Assembly: GCF_030388665.1 (NCBI RefSeq)
Contig: NZ_CP128846.1
Span: forward strand, 2,451,001 to 2,515,000
Length of the DNA stretch: 64,000 nucleotides
Direction: 5' to 3'
Origin: Streptomyces flavofungini
GTDB lineage: Bacteria; Actinomycetota; Actinomycetes; Streptomycetales; Streptomycetaceae
The notes below the pieces were generated by a model that did no database searches, was not told the DNA's origin, and saw only the letters and a list, made by a program, of their open reading frames with translations. A program made the translations under genes and the position numbers. Below, in pieces: positions 44,956-55,900 of the stretch (positions are counted from its first letter, which is position 1; the number at the start of each line of letters is the position of its first letter).

Positions 44956-45558
44956 TCAATTCCCCCCGTTCTGTTCCGTATCCTGTGCCCGCTCGTTCCC
45001 GGCTCGTTCTCCCGAGAGCTGCCGAAGGAGCAGTCCCAGCACACTGCGTACGCTCTCTCTACGGATTTCCGTACGGATTCCGTTCAACCTCAGGCCGGCC
45101 ACATTCCCCTCAGAGCGAAGCGGGGAACCAGGGCCGACGACCGCGACGAACACCGTTCCGACCGCCTGTCCGTCCTGCGGATCGGGGCCGGCGACGCCTG
45201 TCGTGGCAAGCCCCCAGTCCGCGCCGAGCAGCTCGCGCACACCGGCGGCCATCTGCAGGGCGACGTCGCCGTCCACGGCTCCGCGGGCGGCGAGCAGCTC
45301 GCCGTCCACCCCGAGGACTTCCCGCTTCAGCTCCGTCGCGTACGCCGTGACGGAGCCGCGGAAGACCCGCGAGGCACCCGGCACCGACGTTACCTCGGCA
45401 GCCACGAGACCGCCGGTCAGGGATTCGGCGACAGCCAGCGTCTCACCGCGCCCGGCGAGCAGCCGCAGCACCTCGGCGGCGACCCCGGCCTCGGCCCCGG
45501 CTTCCGCACCGGCACCCGCACGGGCCTCGGCACCCGCCTCCGGCCCCCCTGACGTCAC
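44956..45558 (-). CDS. cinA: CinA-family nicotinamide-nucleotide amidohydrolase
   Basis: A 200-residue protein consisting of the CinA C-terminal domain: GETLAVAESLTGGLVAAEVT, FRGSVTAYATELKREVLGV, GLATTGVAGPDPQDGQAVGT and VFVAVVGP. This domain deamidates NMN (PncC activity). The first 25 residues are an Ala/Glu/Gly repeat. The GTG start overlaps the pgsA stop (GTGA), so it is coupled to pgsA. In other actinobacteria the pgsA-cinA-clgR order is also found. Confidence 0.92.
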   Translation of the reverse strand: MTSGGPEAGAEARAGAGAEAGAEAGVAAEVLRLLAGRGETLAVAESLTGGLVAAEVTSVPGASRVFRGSVTAYATELKREVLGVDGELLAARGAVDGDVALQMAAGVRELLGADWGLATTGVAGPDPQDGQAVGTVFVAVVGPGSPLRSEGNVAGLRLNGIRTEIRRESVRSVLGLLLRQLSGERAGNERAQDTEQNGGN

Positions 45559-46262
45559 TTCGCGGCCCCCCGCTCCGGCTCCGGGTCGGCCGCCGCGCGC
45601 GCGGCGGCCGCGTTCGCCGCCATGCCCTGCCTGCGAAGCACCACGGCCTGCTTCACGTAGTCCAGGCCGGTGACCACGGTGAGGACGACGGCGACCGCCA
45701 TCACCCAGAACCGCAGGGTCGCGAGCGGGCCGGTCAGCGCCAGGACGTACATCCCGACGGCCGTGCCCTGGGCGAGCGTCTTCATCTTGCCGCCGCGGCT
45801 GGCGGGGATGACGCCGTAGCGGATCACCCAGAAGCGCAGCAGTGTGATCCCGAGCTCACGTCCGAGGATCACGCCGGTCACCCACCAGGGCAGGTCGCCG
45901 AGCCAGGACAGACAGATGAGCGCCGCTCCCATGATCGCTTTGTCGGCGATGGGGTCGGCGATCTTCCCGAAGTCCGTGACCAGGTTGTACGTGCGGGCGA
46001 GGTGACCGTCGAAGAGGTCGGTGATCATGGCGATGGCAAAGGCGGCCCAGGCGAACGAGCGCCAGGCCGGGTCATAGCCGCCGTTGCCGAGGAGCAGCAT
46101 CACAAAGCCGGGCACGAGCAGCAGCCGGACCATGGTCAGCAGGTTCGCGACGTTCCACAGGCTGGCCTGGTCGACCGCCGCGGCGCCCAGCTTCCCGCCG
46201 CGCACCGGCTTCGCGCCGTGCGCGCCGGAGCCGCCCGCCGCGGATGCCGGGACTTGGGTCAT
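45555..46262 (-). CDS. pgsA: CDP-diacylglycerol-glycerol-3-phosphate 3-phosphatidyltransferase family
   Basis: A 235-residue membrane enzyme of phospholipid synthesis. The CDP-alcohol phosphotransferase signature is [20 protein letters not shown] followed by ADPIAD, with the DxxDG...AR...G...D...D residues intact. About four to five helices surround it. The start ATG overlaps the rimO stop (ATGA) and the stop overlaps cinA (GTGA). PgsA makes phosphatidylglycerolphosphate; related enzymes make phosphatidylinositol phosphate, but the position after rimO favours PgsA. Confidence 0.9.
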   Translation of the reverse strand: MTQVPASAAGGSGAHGAKPVRGGKLGAAAVDQASLWNVANLLTMVRLLLVPGFVMLLLGNGGYDPAWRSFAWAAFAIAMITDLFDGHLARTYNLVTDFGKIADPIADKAIMGAALICLSWLGDLPWWVTGVILGRELGITLLRFWVIRYGVIPASRGGKMKTLAQGTAVGMYVLALTGPLATLRFWVMAVAVVLTVVTGLDYVKQAVVLRRQGMAANAAAARAAADPEPERGAAK

Positions 46263-47788
46263 CTGCCCGTCCCTTCGCCGACGCCCCGGGACCGGCCCGC
46301 ACCGGGGCCCTCGGGGCCTGCTCCGGCCCCTTCTCCCAGGAGCTCGCACTGCTCCGCCACCAGATCCACGCCTTCCGTGCCGACCACCTTTGCCACGACC
46401 ATACGGCCGACGTGCAAGGGCTCCCCAGCCGTCGCGTCCGCGAATCGGATCTGGCCGTCCGTCTCGGGCGCCTGGTGCGCGGCCCGCCCGATGGCGCCGT
46501 CCTCGTCGTCGACGGACTCGATCAGCACCTCCAGTCGCTCGCCGAGGCGCTCCTCGGCGCGCTGCGAGGTCAGCTCCTCCGCGAGCCGCGAGACCCGGGC
46601 GAGCCGCTCGTCGACGGTGTCCTGGTCGAGCTTGTGCTCGTACGTCGCGGCTTCGGTGCCCTCCTCGTCGGAGTACCCGAAGACGCCGATCGCGTCGAGC
46701 CGGGCGCCCGTGAGGAACCGCTCCAGCTCGGCGACGTCGGCCTCGGTCTCGCCGGGGAAGCCGACGATGAAGTTGGAGCGCACGCCGGCCTGCGGCGCCT
46801 TCCCGCGGATGGTCTCCAGGAGCTCCAGGAAGCGGTCGGTGTCCCCGAAGCGGCGCATCGCGCGCAGCACGCCGGGCGCGGAGTGCTGGAAGGAGAGGTC
46901 GAAGTACGGCGCGACCTTCTCCGTGGACGTCAGGACGTCGATGAGGCCGGGACGCATCTCGGCGGGCTGCAGATAGCTGACCCGGACGCGCTCGATGCCG
47001 TCGACGGCCGCCAGCTCGGGCAGCAGCGTCTCCAGGAGCCGGATGTCGCCGAGATCCTTGCCGTACGAGGTGTTGTTCTCGGAGACCAGCATGACCTCCT
47101 TGACGCCCTGCTCGGCCAGCCAGCGGGTCTCGCCGAGCACGTCCGAGGGGCGGCGCGAGATGAAGGAGCCGCGGAAGGACGGGATGGCGCAGAACGAGCA
47201 CCTGCGGTCGCAGCCGGAGGCGAGCTTCACCGAGGCGACCGGGTTGCTCCCCAGACGGCGGCGCAGGGGCGCACGCGGCCCGGAGGCGGGCGCGAGGCCC
47301 TCGGGCAGGTCCACGGGCGCGTGACCGGGCAGGGAGACCTCTGTGCCCGCTTCCTGGCGCTCGGCGGGGCTGATCGGGAGCAGCTTGCGGCGGTCGCGCG
47401 GGGTGTGCGAGGCGTGGATGCCGCCGTTGAGGATGGTCTGCAGGCGGTCGGAGATGTCGGCGTAGTCGTCGAAGCCGAGGACGCCGTCGGCTTCGGGCAG
47501 CGCCTCGGCCAGGTCCTTGCCGTAGCGCTCGGCCATGCAGCCGACGGCCACGACGGCCTGCGTCCTGCCGTGACCCTTGAGGTCATTGGCTTCGAGCAGG
47601 GCGTCTACGGAGTCCTTCTTGGCGGCTTCGACGAAGCCACAGGTGTTGACGACGGCGACGTCCGCGTTCTCGGCGTCCTCCACGAGGTCCCAGCCGTCCG
47701 CCTCCAAGCGGCCTGCGAGCTCCTCCGAGTCCACCTCGTTACGGGCGCAGCCAAGCGTGACAAGGGCGACGGTGCGGCGTTCGGGCAT
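46259..47788 (-). CDS. rimO: Ribosomal protein S12 methylthiotransferase RimO
   Basis: A 509-residue radical-SAM methylthiotransferase that modifies an aspartate of ribosomal protein S12. The N-terminal MTTase domain has Cys in [25 protein letters not shown] and VGCMAER. The radical SAM cluster is [16 protein letters not shown] (C-x3-C-x2-C). A C-terminal TRAM domain precedes a Gly/Pro-rich tail. LGCARNxVDSE is the RimO form, separating it from MiaB. It is the first gene of the rimO-pgsA-cinA run. Confidence 0.95.
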   Translation of the reverse strand: MPERRTVALVTLGCARNEVDSEELAGRLEADGWDLVEDAENADVAVVNTCGFVEAAKKDSVDALLEANDLKGHGRTQAVVAVGCMAERYGKDLAEALPEADGVLGFDDYADISDRLQTILNGGIHASHTPRDRRKLLPISPAERQEAGTEVSLPGHAPVDLPEGLAPASGPRAPLRRRLGSNPVASVKLASGCDRRCSFCAIPSFRGSFISRRPSDVLGETRWLAEQGVKEVMLVSENNTSYGKDLGDIRLLETLLPELAAVDGIERVRVSYLQPAEMRPGLIDVLTSTEKVAPYFDLSFQHSAPGVLRAMRRFGDTDRFLELLETIRGKAPQAGVRSNFIVGFPGETEADVAELERFLTGARLDAIGVFGYSDEEGTEAATYEHKLDQDTVDERLARVSRLAEELTSQRAEERLGERLEVLIESVDDEDGAIGRAAHQAPETDGQIRFADATAGEPLHVGRMVVAKVVGTEGVDLVAEQCELLGEGAGAGPEGPGAGRSRGVGEGTGR

Positions 47789-47872
47789 GGAATCAAGACT
47801 ACTTCGTCCATGCGTCGGCGCCCGCCGCCAGGGTTCACTGGTGATCGCGACGGGCGCTCGGGGCGGGGCAGG

Positions 47873-48739
47873 TCAGCCGACTTCCGGGTCACCCTTCGTG
47901 TACGTCAGGCGCTCGACCTGGCCCGGTTCGAATTCGTTGTCGACCGGCTTGCCGTTCACGAACAGCTTGATCGCGCCGGCGTCACCGAGCACGAGGTCGA
48001 TCTTCTGCTTGTCCTGGAAGGTCTTGGTCTGGCCCTGCTTGAGCAGGCCGTCGAACAGCTGCCGGCCGTTGTGGTCCTTCACGGAGATCCAGCTGCGGCC
48101 GTCGGCGGCGTCGACCTTGACGGTCACCTTGTCCCTGGGCACCCCGGCGACGGCGCTGTCCGAGGGGTCGGGCTTGGGGTCGGCGGGCTTGCTGGCGCTC
48201 GGCTTCGGGGCCTCGGGCTTGCTGGGCGTGGAGCCCTCGGCGATCTGCTGGCCCTCGTCGCCGTCCTCGCCGCCGCTGAAGGCGGTGTACCCGACGAAGG
48301 CGATCACCGCGACGATGGCGGCGACCATGGCCGCGGTCCAGTTCGGGCGGCGCGGCTCGGAGCGGATCCGCTCGGCCTCGAACAGCGGCGCGGCCGGGGT
48401 GGGCGCGGGCGGCCTGCCGCCGTGGCCCACGTCGTACTGCGCGACGAGCGGGGCGGGGTCGATGCCGACGGCGCGTGCCAGCGTCCGGATGTGCCCGCGG
48501 GCGTACACGTCGCCGCCGCAGCGGGAGAAGTCGTCCTGTTCGATCGCGTGCACGATCGGGATGCGCACCCGGGTGGTCGTGCTGATCTCGTCGACGGTCA
48601 GTCCCGCGTCCACGCGTGCCTGCCGAAGGACGTGACCGATCGAGGGACGCTCTTCCGCGGGGCGTTCGGCCGCGGGGCTGTCCTCTACGGGGCGGTCGTC
48701 TGAAGGGTGGTCGTCTTCAGGGGAGTTGCCGATGGACAC
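47873..48739 (-). CDS. RodZ-like helix-turn-helix membrane protein
   Basis: About 288 residues. A disordered acidic start is followed by an HTH_25 domain (IGHVLRQARVDAGLTVDEIS, RIPIVHAIEQDDFSRCGGDV, YARGHIRTLARAVGID). A single membrane helix (WTAAMVAAIVAVIAFVGYTA) leads to an extracellular Pro/Lys/Ser-rich linker and a DUF4115 domain (SWISVKDHNGRQLFDGLLKQ, IDLVLGDAGAIKLFVNGKPV). This is the RodZ layout, linked to cell shape and MreB in rods. The start is the GTG at 48739 (VSIGNSPEDD) or the GTG at 48766. Confidence 0.85.
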   Translation of the reverse strand: MSIGNSPEDDHPSDDRPVEDSPAAERPAEERPSIGHVLRQARVDAGLTVDEISTTTRVRIPIVHAIEQDDFSRCGGDVYARGHIRTLARAVGIDPAPLVAQYDVGHGGRPPAPTPAAPLFEAERIRSEPRRPNWTAAMVAAIVAVIAFVGYTAFSGGEDGDEGQQIAEGSTPSKPEAPKPSASKPADPKPDPSDSAVAGVPRDKVTVKVDAADGRSWISVKDHNGRQLFDGLLKQGQTKTFQDKQKIDLVLGDAGAIKLFVNGKPVDNEFEPGQVERLTYTKGDPEVG

Positions 48740-49006
48740 GGGTGCGCCTTTCGAGCGTGTAGCCACCTGCCGGACATTCAGTCTAGGGGGGCCGAGAAAG
48801 GGTGGGGCAACCGGGCGGACGGACTTTGTACGCCATCAGAATGGCCGGACATCCTGATGGTGGGACATGGTGCTGTTCTTCCCCTCAACTTGACGTGAGC
48901 CGAAGAGAAACGGTTGCTTCCATTCTCGAACGGGTGAGCACGTCCCCGTACGGGTGAACGCGACTCCCTCGCGTCGAACCGGCTCCGTACGAGCGAACCG
49001 ACTCGT

Positions 49007-51784
49007 TCAGGGAGCCTCCCCGCGGATCACGGCGAGCACTCCGTCAAGCTCATCGGGTTTCACAAGAACGTCACGTGCCTTTGAGCCTTCGCTCGGTCCG
49101 ACGATGTTCCGCGACTCCATGAGGTCCATCAGACGGCCCGCCTTGGCGAAGCCGACGCGCAGCTTGCGCTGGAGCATCGACGTGGACCCGAACTGGGTGG
49201 AGACGACCAGCTCGGCCGCCTGGCACAGCAGGTCCAGGTCGTCGCCGATGTCCTCGTCGATCTCCTTCTTCTGCTTGGTGGACACGGTGACGTCGTCCCG
49301 GAAGACCGGCGCCATCTGGTCCTTGCAGTGCTGGACGACCGCGTGGATCTCGTCCTCGGTGACGAAGGCGCCCTGCATGCGGGTCGGCTTGTTCGCGCCC
49401 ATGGGCAGGAACAGGCCGTCGCCCTTGCCGATCAGCTTCTCGGCACCGGGCTGGTCGAGGATGACGCGGCTGTCGGCGAGCGAGGAGGTGGCGAAGGCGA
49501 GCCGTGAGGGAACGTTTGCCTTGATCAGGCCGGTCACGACGTCCACGGAGGGCCGCTGCGTGGCGAGCACCAGATGGATGCCCGCGGCGCGCGCGAGCTG
49601 CGTGATGCGCACGATCGAGTCCTCGACGTCACGCGGCGCGACCATCATCAGGTCGGCCAGCTCGTCCACGATGACCAGCAGGTACGGGTACGGCTGCAGC
49701 TCCCGCTCGCTGCCCTCGGGGGCGTTGACCTTGCCCGCGCGCACGGCCTCGTTGAAGTCGTCGATGTGCCGGAATCCGTACGCGGCGAGGTCGTCGTAGC
49801 GCAGGTCCATCTCGCGGACGACCCACTGCAGCGCCTCGGCCGCCCGCTTGGGGTTGGTGATGATCGGCGTGATCAGGTGCGGGATGCCCTCGTACGCGGT
49901 GAGCTCGACGCGCTTGGGGTCGACGAGGACCATCCGGACGTCCTCGGGCGTCGCTCTTATCATGATCGAAGTGATCAGGCAGTTGATGCACGACGACTTG
50001 CCGGAACCGGTGGCTCCGGCTACCAGGATGTGCGGCATCTTGGCCATGTTGGCCATCACGTAGCCGCCCTCGACGTCCTTGCCGAGCGCCACCAGCATCG
50101 GGTGGTCGTCCTCGGCGGCGTCCGCGAGGCGCAGGACGTCACCGACGTTGACCATCTCGCGGTCGGTGTTGGGGATCTCGATGCCGACCGCGGACTTGCC
50201 GGGGATGGGCGAGATGATCCGCACGTCCGGGGAGGCCACGGCGTACGCGATGTTCTTGGCCAGGGCCGTGATCTTCTCGACCTTCACGGCGGGGCCGAGC
50301 TCGATCTCGTAGCGCGTGACCGTCGGGCCGCGCGTGAAGCCGGTGACGTCGGCGTCGACCTTGAACTCACTGAAGACGTTCGTGAGGGAGTCCACCACCG
50401 CGTCGTTCGCGGCGCTGCGGGCCTTGCCGGGGCCGCCGCGCTCCAGGAGGTCGAGCGAGGGCAGCGAGTAGGTGATGTCTCCGGAGAGCTGCAGTTGCTC
50501 CGCGCGCGCAGGCAGGTCACGGGGCTCGTCGGGGGTGGCCTTGGTCAGGTCGGGGACGCCGGTGCCCGCGGCGGGCTGGGGCGTCTTACGGCCCGGGACG
50601 GGGGCATCGGTGGCACGGGCCGGCGGCACGGGAGCGGAGCGCTCGTGCTCCTCGCGGTCCACGGCGACGCCCTGCGTGAGGTCGGCGACCAGGGCCGAGG
50701 GCGGCATGCCGTGCATGACGGCGCCGTCGAGCGCGGCGGCCGCGGCTGCGGCCACGTCCACGGCGTCCATGGGGCGGTCGAGGTCGGGGCGCACGGACGC
50801 GCGACGCGGCCTGCGCCGCTTCGACAGGGCCTCTTCCTCCGCCTCCTCGGCCGAGGGCCCCTGCGGGCCGCTCACGGGCTTCCTGCGGCGCCGCGCGGGC
50901 AGGGCCTCGCGCCACTGCTCTTCGTAGCGCTCGTCGTCGTCGGAGTACTCGGAATGGTCGGCGTACTCGCCGTGGTCCCCGTACGCGCTCTCCGCCGCGG
51001 GCGCCTCCACGACACCGAGCCGCACGCCGAGCTGCCGCAGTCGCTGCGGGATGGCGTTGACGGGAGTGGCGGTCACGACGAGCAGCCCGAAGACGGTCAG
51101 CAGGACCAGCATCGGTACGGCGAGGACCTCGCCCATGGCCTTGTTCAGGGGCGTGGACACACCCCAGCCGATGAGCCCACCGGCGTCCCTTATCGCCTGC
51201 ATGCCGTCGTCGCGGGCGGGCGACCCGCACGCGATGTGCACCTGGCCGAGCACGCCGACGACGAGGGCGGACAGGCCGATCACGATGCGGCCGTTGGCGT
51301 CGATCTTCTCGGGGTGCCGGATGAACCGCACGGCGATGGCCGCGAGCAGGATCGGCACCAGCAGGTCGAGCCGCCCGAAGGCGCCGGTCACCAGTATCTC
51401 GACCAGATCGCCCACGGGCCCGCGCAGATTGGACCAGGTGCCCGCGGCGACGATCAGGGCTAGGCCGAGCAGAAGCAGCGCGATGCCGTCCTTGCGGTGT
51501 GCCGGGTCGAGGCCCTTGGCGCCGCGCCCCACACCGCGGAACATCGCGCCCACCGCGTGCGCGATGCCGAGCCAGACGGCGCGCACCACGCGGTAGAGGC
51601 CGTTGGTGGGGCTCGGGGCCGGCTTCGGGGCGGGCTTCTTGGCCGCGGCCTTCTTGGCGGGCGCCTTCTTCGCCGCGGGCTTCGCGGGCGCTTTCTTGGC
51701 GGCGGCCTTCTTCGCCGGAGCCTTGGTCGGCGCGGCCGCCTTCTTCGCGGGCGTCTTCTTGGCTGCGGGCTGACGTGAGGCCAT
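49007..51784 (-). CDS. ftsK: DNA translocase FtsK/SpoIIIE
   Basis: A 925-residue septal DNA pump that clears chromosomes at sporulation septa. The N-terminal 60 residues are Lys/Ala/Pro repeats (AAKKTPAKKAAAPTK). Four membrane helices follow (to about residue 260), then a linker. The motor has Walker A VAGATGSGKSSCIN at about residue 590 and Walker B LLVIVDELADLMM. The C-terminal gamma winged helix (STSMLQRKLRVGFAKAGRLM) reads polarity sequences. The start is the ATG at 51784 (MASRQPAAKK). It stands alone. Confidence 0.95.
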   Translation of the reverse strand: MASRQPAAKKTPAKKAAAPTKAPAKKAAAKKAPAKPAAKKAPAKKAAAKKPAPKPAPSPTNGLYRVVRAVWLGIAHAVGAMFRGVGRGAKGLDPAHRKDGIALLLLGLALIVAAGTWSNLRGPVGDLVEILVTGAFGRLDLLVPILLAAIAVRFIRHPEKIDANGRIVIGLSALVVGVLGQVHIACGSPARDDGMQAIRDAGGLIGWGVSTPLNKAMGEVLAVPMLVLLTVFGLLVVTATPVNAIPQRLRQLGVRLGVVEAPAAESAYGDHGEYADHSEYSDDDERYEEQWREALPARRRRKPVSGPQGPSAEEAEEEALSKRRRPRRASVRPDLDRPMDAVDVAAAAAAALDGAVMHGMPPSALVADLTQGVAVDREEHERSAPVPPARATDAPVPGRKTPQPAAGTGVPDLTKATPDEPRDLPARAEQLQLSGDITYSLPSLDLLERGGPGKARSAANDAVVDSLTNVFSEFKVDADVTGFTRGPTVTRYEIELGPAVKVEKITALAKNIAYAVASPDVRIISPIPGKSAVGIEIPNTDREMVNVGDVLRLADAAEDDHPMLVALGKDVEGGYVMANMAKMPHILVAGATGSGKSSCINCLITSIMIRATPEDVRMVLVDPKRVELTAYEGIPHLITPIITNPKRAAEALQWVVREMDLRYDDLAAYGFRHIDDFNEAVRAGKVNAPEGSERELQPYPYLLVIVDELADLMMVAPRDVEDSIVRITQLARAAGIHLVLATQRPSVDVVTGLIKANVPSRLAFATSSLADSRVILDQPGAEKLIGKGDGLFLPMGANKPTRMQGAFVTEDEIHAVVQHCKDQMAPVFRDDVTVSTKQKKEIDEDIGDDLDLLCQAAELVVSTQFGSTSMLQRKLRVGFAKAGRLMDLMESRNIVGPSEGSKARDVLVKPDELDGVLAVIRGEAP

Positions 51785-51915
51785 GGGTGTGAGGTTACCG
51801 GGGGAGGCGACGGTGGACACGTGTGCCCACTGCTTCACCCGTCTGTGTCGCCCTTGCCGGGGCGGGGAACTGACGGGTGTTCACAGTCGGCGGGCGAGGC
51901 CTGCGCGCGTCAGTT

Positions 51916-52593
51916 CTACGACGGCACCGAAGCGGCACCGCTGCCCGTACCCGGCTCCAGTGCGTCAAGAGCCCTGCGCAAACCCGTGAGTTTGCGTTCG
52001 AGATGGGCTGCAGTGGCGACGGCGGCGGCGTCCGCCGAGTCGTCGTCGAGCTGCTTGGACAGCGCTTCGGCCTGCTCCTCGACGGCAGCGAGGCGCGCCG
52101 AGAGCTCGGCCAGCAGACCGGCGGGCTCCTTGGCCTCCGCGGCCGCGGCCTTGGCGCCGCCCTCCAGCTGGAGCCGCAGCAGCGCCGCCTGCTCGCGCAG
52201 TTGGCAGTTCTTCATGTACAGCTCGACGAACACCGAGACCTTGGCGCGCAGCACCCACGGGTCGAAGGGCTTGGAGATGTAGTCCACGGCACCGGCCGCG
52301 TACCCGCGGAAGGTGTGGTGCGGGCCGTGGTTGATCGCGGTGAGGAAGATGATCGGGATGTCCCGGGTCCGCTCGCGCCGCTTGATGTGCGCGGCGGTCT
52401 CGAAACCGTCCATTCCTGGCATCTGGACGTCCAGCAGAATGACCGCGAAGTCGTCCGTCAGCAGCGCTTTGAGCGCTTCCTCCCCGGACGATGCCCGCAC
52501 CAGCGTCTGATCGAGCGCAGAGAGGATGGCCTCCAGCGCCAGCAGATTCTCCGGCCGGTCATCGACCAGGAGGATCTTGGCCTTCTGCACCAT
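51916..52593 (-). CDS. osaB: Response regulator OsaB (receiver plus coiled coil)
   Basis: A 225-residue regulator. The receiver has ILLVDDRPENLLALEAIL, the phosphoacceptor Asp in AVILLDVQMPGMDGF, and Lys in DYISKPFDPW. In place of a DNA-binding domain, residues 130-215 are a coiled coil (LREQAALLRLQLEGGAKAAA and following). This and the position after the giant hybrid kinase match OsaB of S. coelicolor, required for growth at high osmolarity. GAGGAGG eight bases before the ATG at 52593 fixes the start. Confidence 0.88.
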   Translation of the reverse strand: MVQKAKILLVDDRPENLLALEAILSALDQTLVRASSGEEALKALLTDDFAVILLDVQMPGMDGFETAAHIKRRERTRDIPIIFLTAINHGPHHTFRGYAAGAVDYISKPFDPWVLRAKVSVFVELYMKNCQLREQAALLRLQLEGGAKAAAAEAKEPAGLLAELSARLAAVEEQAEALSKQLDDDSADAAAVATAAHLERKLTGLRRALDALEPGTGSGAASVPS

Positions 52594-52903
52594 GGCCCGC
52601 CCTCCTCGCCCCGGCGGTACACCGGGCGCCGCCCCAGGGGACGGCTCCCTTGCGCCGTCCGTCCTTGTGCCGGTCATGGTAGCCGCACCCCGCCTGTCGC
52701 CACACCCTGTCACCGCGATGTCACTGTGCACGTAGCAGAAACGCAGCGGCGGACCAGAAGGTTCCCCGAATACCGTGGTTCTACACGACGTCGGCCACAC
52801 TCTGTCAGCAACTCCGCGTAATGGTGCGGCTTCTTCGCACCGACCGCGCTCCGCGTGCCCGCCGCACCCCGGCCGGCTCCCGGCCGGGGTGCGGGCCCCA
52901 GGG
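52594..52903. other. Spacer between osaA and osaB
   Basis: 310 bases containing the osaA terminator and room for an osaB promoter. No gene is visible. The hairpin suggests osaB has its own promoter in addition to any readthrough. Confidence 0.5.
52862..52894 (-). terminator. Terminator downstream of osaA
   Basis: A perfect 15-bp stem CCGCACCCCGGCCGG with its complement and a 3-base loop, 9 bases after the osaA stop. Confidence 0.85.
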
Positions 52904-55900
52904 TCACTCCCGGTGCATCCACTGGTGCATCACCGACAACAGATGATCAGGGTCGACCGGCTTGGTCACGTAGTCCGAGGCACCGGAGTCGATGGCCTTC
53001 TCCCGGTCGCCCTTCATGGCCTTCGCCGTGAGCGCGATGATCGGCAGACCGGCGAACTGGGGCATGCGGCGGATCGCCGTCGTCGTCGCGTAGCCGTCCA
53101 TCTCCGGCATCATGATGTCCATCAGGACGACCGTCACGTCGTCGTGCTGCTCCAGGACCTCGATGCCCTCCCTGCCGTTCTCCGCGTACAGCACGGCCAG
53201 GCCGTGCTGCTCCAGGACGCTGGTGAGCGCGAACACGTTGCGGATGTCGTCGTCGACGATGAGCACCTTCTCGCCGCCGAACTGGATCCGCACCCGCGCG
53301 GCCGGAGCCTCCTGCCCCGCACTCTCCTGCCACTGCTCCGGCGACCCCGCGCCGGCCGCGGGCTGCCCCGGGACCGCCTGCGCGGGCTCCGCGGCGGGCG
53401 GCGCGCCCCGGCGGCGGCGCCGGAACAGCGCGGCGGGGCCAGGAGCCGCCTGCGGGGGCGTGCCGGAGGGCGGCTGGGACTCCGGGCGCCCGTTCGCGTC
53501 CGCGGCGGTCTCCCGAGACTCCAGGGACTCCCGAGACTCCAGGGACTCCAGTGCGGGCAGTTCGGGAGCCGCGGGCGGCGGAAGCTGGGTGTAGCCCTGC
53601 GGCGGCAGTTCGCTGGGGTGCAGCGGCAAATACAGCGTGAAGGTGGAGCCGCGCCCCGGTTCGCTGGCCGCGTGGATCTCACCGCCGAGCAGCCGCGCGA
53701 TCTCCCGGCTGATCGACAGGCCGAGGCCCGTGCCGCCGTACTTGCGGCTGGTCGTGCCGTCGGCCTGCTTGAAGGCCTCGAAGATCACCCGCATCTTGCT
53801 GGCCGCGATGCCGATGCCGGTGTCGGCCACGGAGAAGGCGATCAGGTCGGCGTCGGCGTCCCGCAGCGACCCGGCTTCGAGCAGCTGCTCCCGGATGGCG
53901 TTGGGCACGTCGTTGCCGGCGAGCCGGATGACGAGCTCCACCGCTCCGGAGTCGGTGAACTTCACCGCGTTCGCCAGCAGGTTGCGCAGCACCTGAAGGA
54001 GACGCTGTTCGTCCGTGTGCAGCGTCGCGGGCAGCTCCGGCGACACCCGTACGGAGAAGTCGAGCCCCTTCTCCGCGGTCAGCGGGCGGAAAGTGGCCTC
54101 TACGTAGTCGACGAGTTGCACGAGGGCGATGCGCGTCGGGCTGACGTCCATCTTGCCCGCCTCGACCTTCGACAGGTCGAGGATGTCATTGATCAGCTGG
54201 AGCAGGTCCGAGCCCGCGCCGTGGATCGTCTCGGCGAACTCCACCTGCTTGGGCGTGAGGTTCGCGTCGGCGTTGTCGGCGAGCAGCTTGGCGAGGATGA
54301 GCAGCGAGTTGAGCGGGGTGCGCAGCTCGTGCGACATGTTCGCCAGGAACTCGGACTTGTAGCGCATCGACACCGCGAGCTGTTCGGCGCGCTCCTCCAG
54401 GACCTGCCGGGCCTCCTCGATCTCGGTGTTCTTGACCTCGATGTCGCGGTTCTGCTGGGCCAGCAGCGCCGCCTTGTCCTCCAGCTCGGCGTTGGACTCC
54501 TGCAGCGCCTTCTGCCGGTTCTCCAACTCAGCCGAGCGCTCCCGCAGTTGCTCGGTGAGCTCCTGCGACTGCTTGAGCAGGATCTCCGTCTTCGTGTTGA
54601 CGCTGATGGTGTTGACGCTCGTCGCGATCATCTCGGCGATCTGGCTGAGGAAGTCCTTCTGGATGTGCGTGAACGGCTGGAAGGACGCCAGCTCGATGAC
54701 GCCGAGCACCTTGCCTTCGAAGAGCACCGGCAACACGATGACCTGCGCCGGGGGCGCCTCGCCGAGCCCGGAGGCGATCCGCAGATAGCCCGACGGCGCG
54801 TTCTCCACGAGAATCGTCCGCCGCTCCTTGGCGGCCGTGCCGATCAGCGTCTCCCCCGGCCGGAACGACGTCGGCATCGATCCCATCGAATAGCCGTAGC
54901 TGCCCAGCATGCGCAGTTCGTACGCGTCCTCGTCACCGCCGAGGTCACTCGCGTCGTCGGTCGGCATGGCCAGGAAGAACGCGCCGTGCTGCGCCGAGAC
55001 GACCGGCGTCAGCTCGCTCATGATCAGCGAGGCCACGTCCTCCAGGTCGCGGCGACCCTGCATCAGGCCGGAGATCCGCGCCAGGTTGCCCTTGAGCCAG
55101 TCCTGCTCCTTGTTGGCGAGGGTGGTGTCGCGGAGGTTCGCGATCATCGTGTTGATGTTGTCCTGGAGGACCTGGATCTCGCCCGCCGCGTCCACGTCGA
55201 TCTTCAGGTTGAGGTCGCCGCGCGTCACAGCGGTGGCGACGGCCGCGATGGCGCGCACCTGCCGGGTGAGGTTCCCGGCCATCTCGTTCACGGACTCCGT
55301 CAGGTCCCGCCAGGTCCCGTCGACGTCCCGTACCCGCGCCTGACCGCCCAGCTGCCCCTCGGTGCCCACCTCACGGGCGACCCGGGTGACCTGCTCGGCG
55401 AACGACGAGAGCTGGTCGACCATCGTGTTGATGGTGGTCTTGAGCTCCAGGATCTCGCCGCGCGCGTCGATGTCGATCTTCTTGGTCAGGTCGCCCTTGG
55501 CGATGGCCGTCGTGACCATCGCGATGTTGCGCACCTGCCCGGTCAGGTTGGACGCCATCCCGTTCACGGACTCGGTGAGGTCCTTCCACGTACCGGACAC
55601 ACCCGGGACGCGCGCCTGGCCGCCGAGGATGCCGTCCGTGCCCACCTCACGGGCCACCTTGGTGACCTGGTCGGCGAACGAACTCAGCGTCTTCACCATC
55701 GTGTTGAAGGTGTCCGCGAGCTGCGCGACCTCGCCGCGCGCCTCGATCGTCACCGTCTTCGTGAGGTCGCCGTTGGCGACGGCCGCGGCGACCTGCGAGA
55801 TGTTGCGCACCTGCATGGTCAGGTTGTTGGCCATCAGGTTGACGTTGTCGCTGAGGTCCTTCCAGATGCCGGTGACGCCGACCACCCGCGCCTGGCCGCC

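Noticed and set aside
49574..51463. 629-residue plus-strand frame opposite ftsK
   Set aside because: Antisense shadow of ftsK; no recognisable domain.
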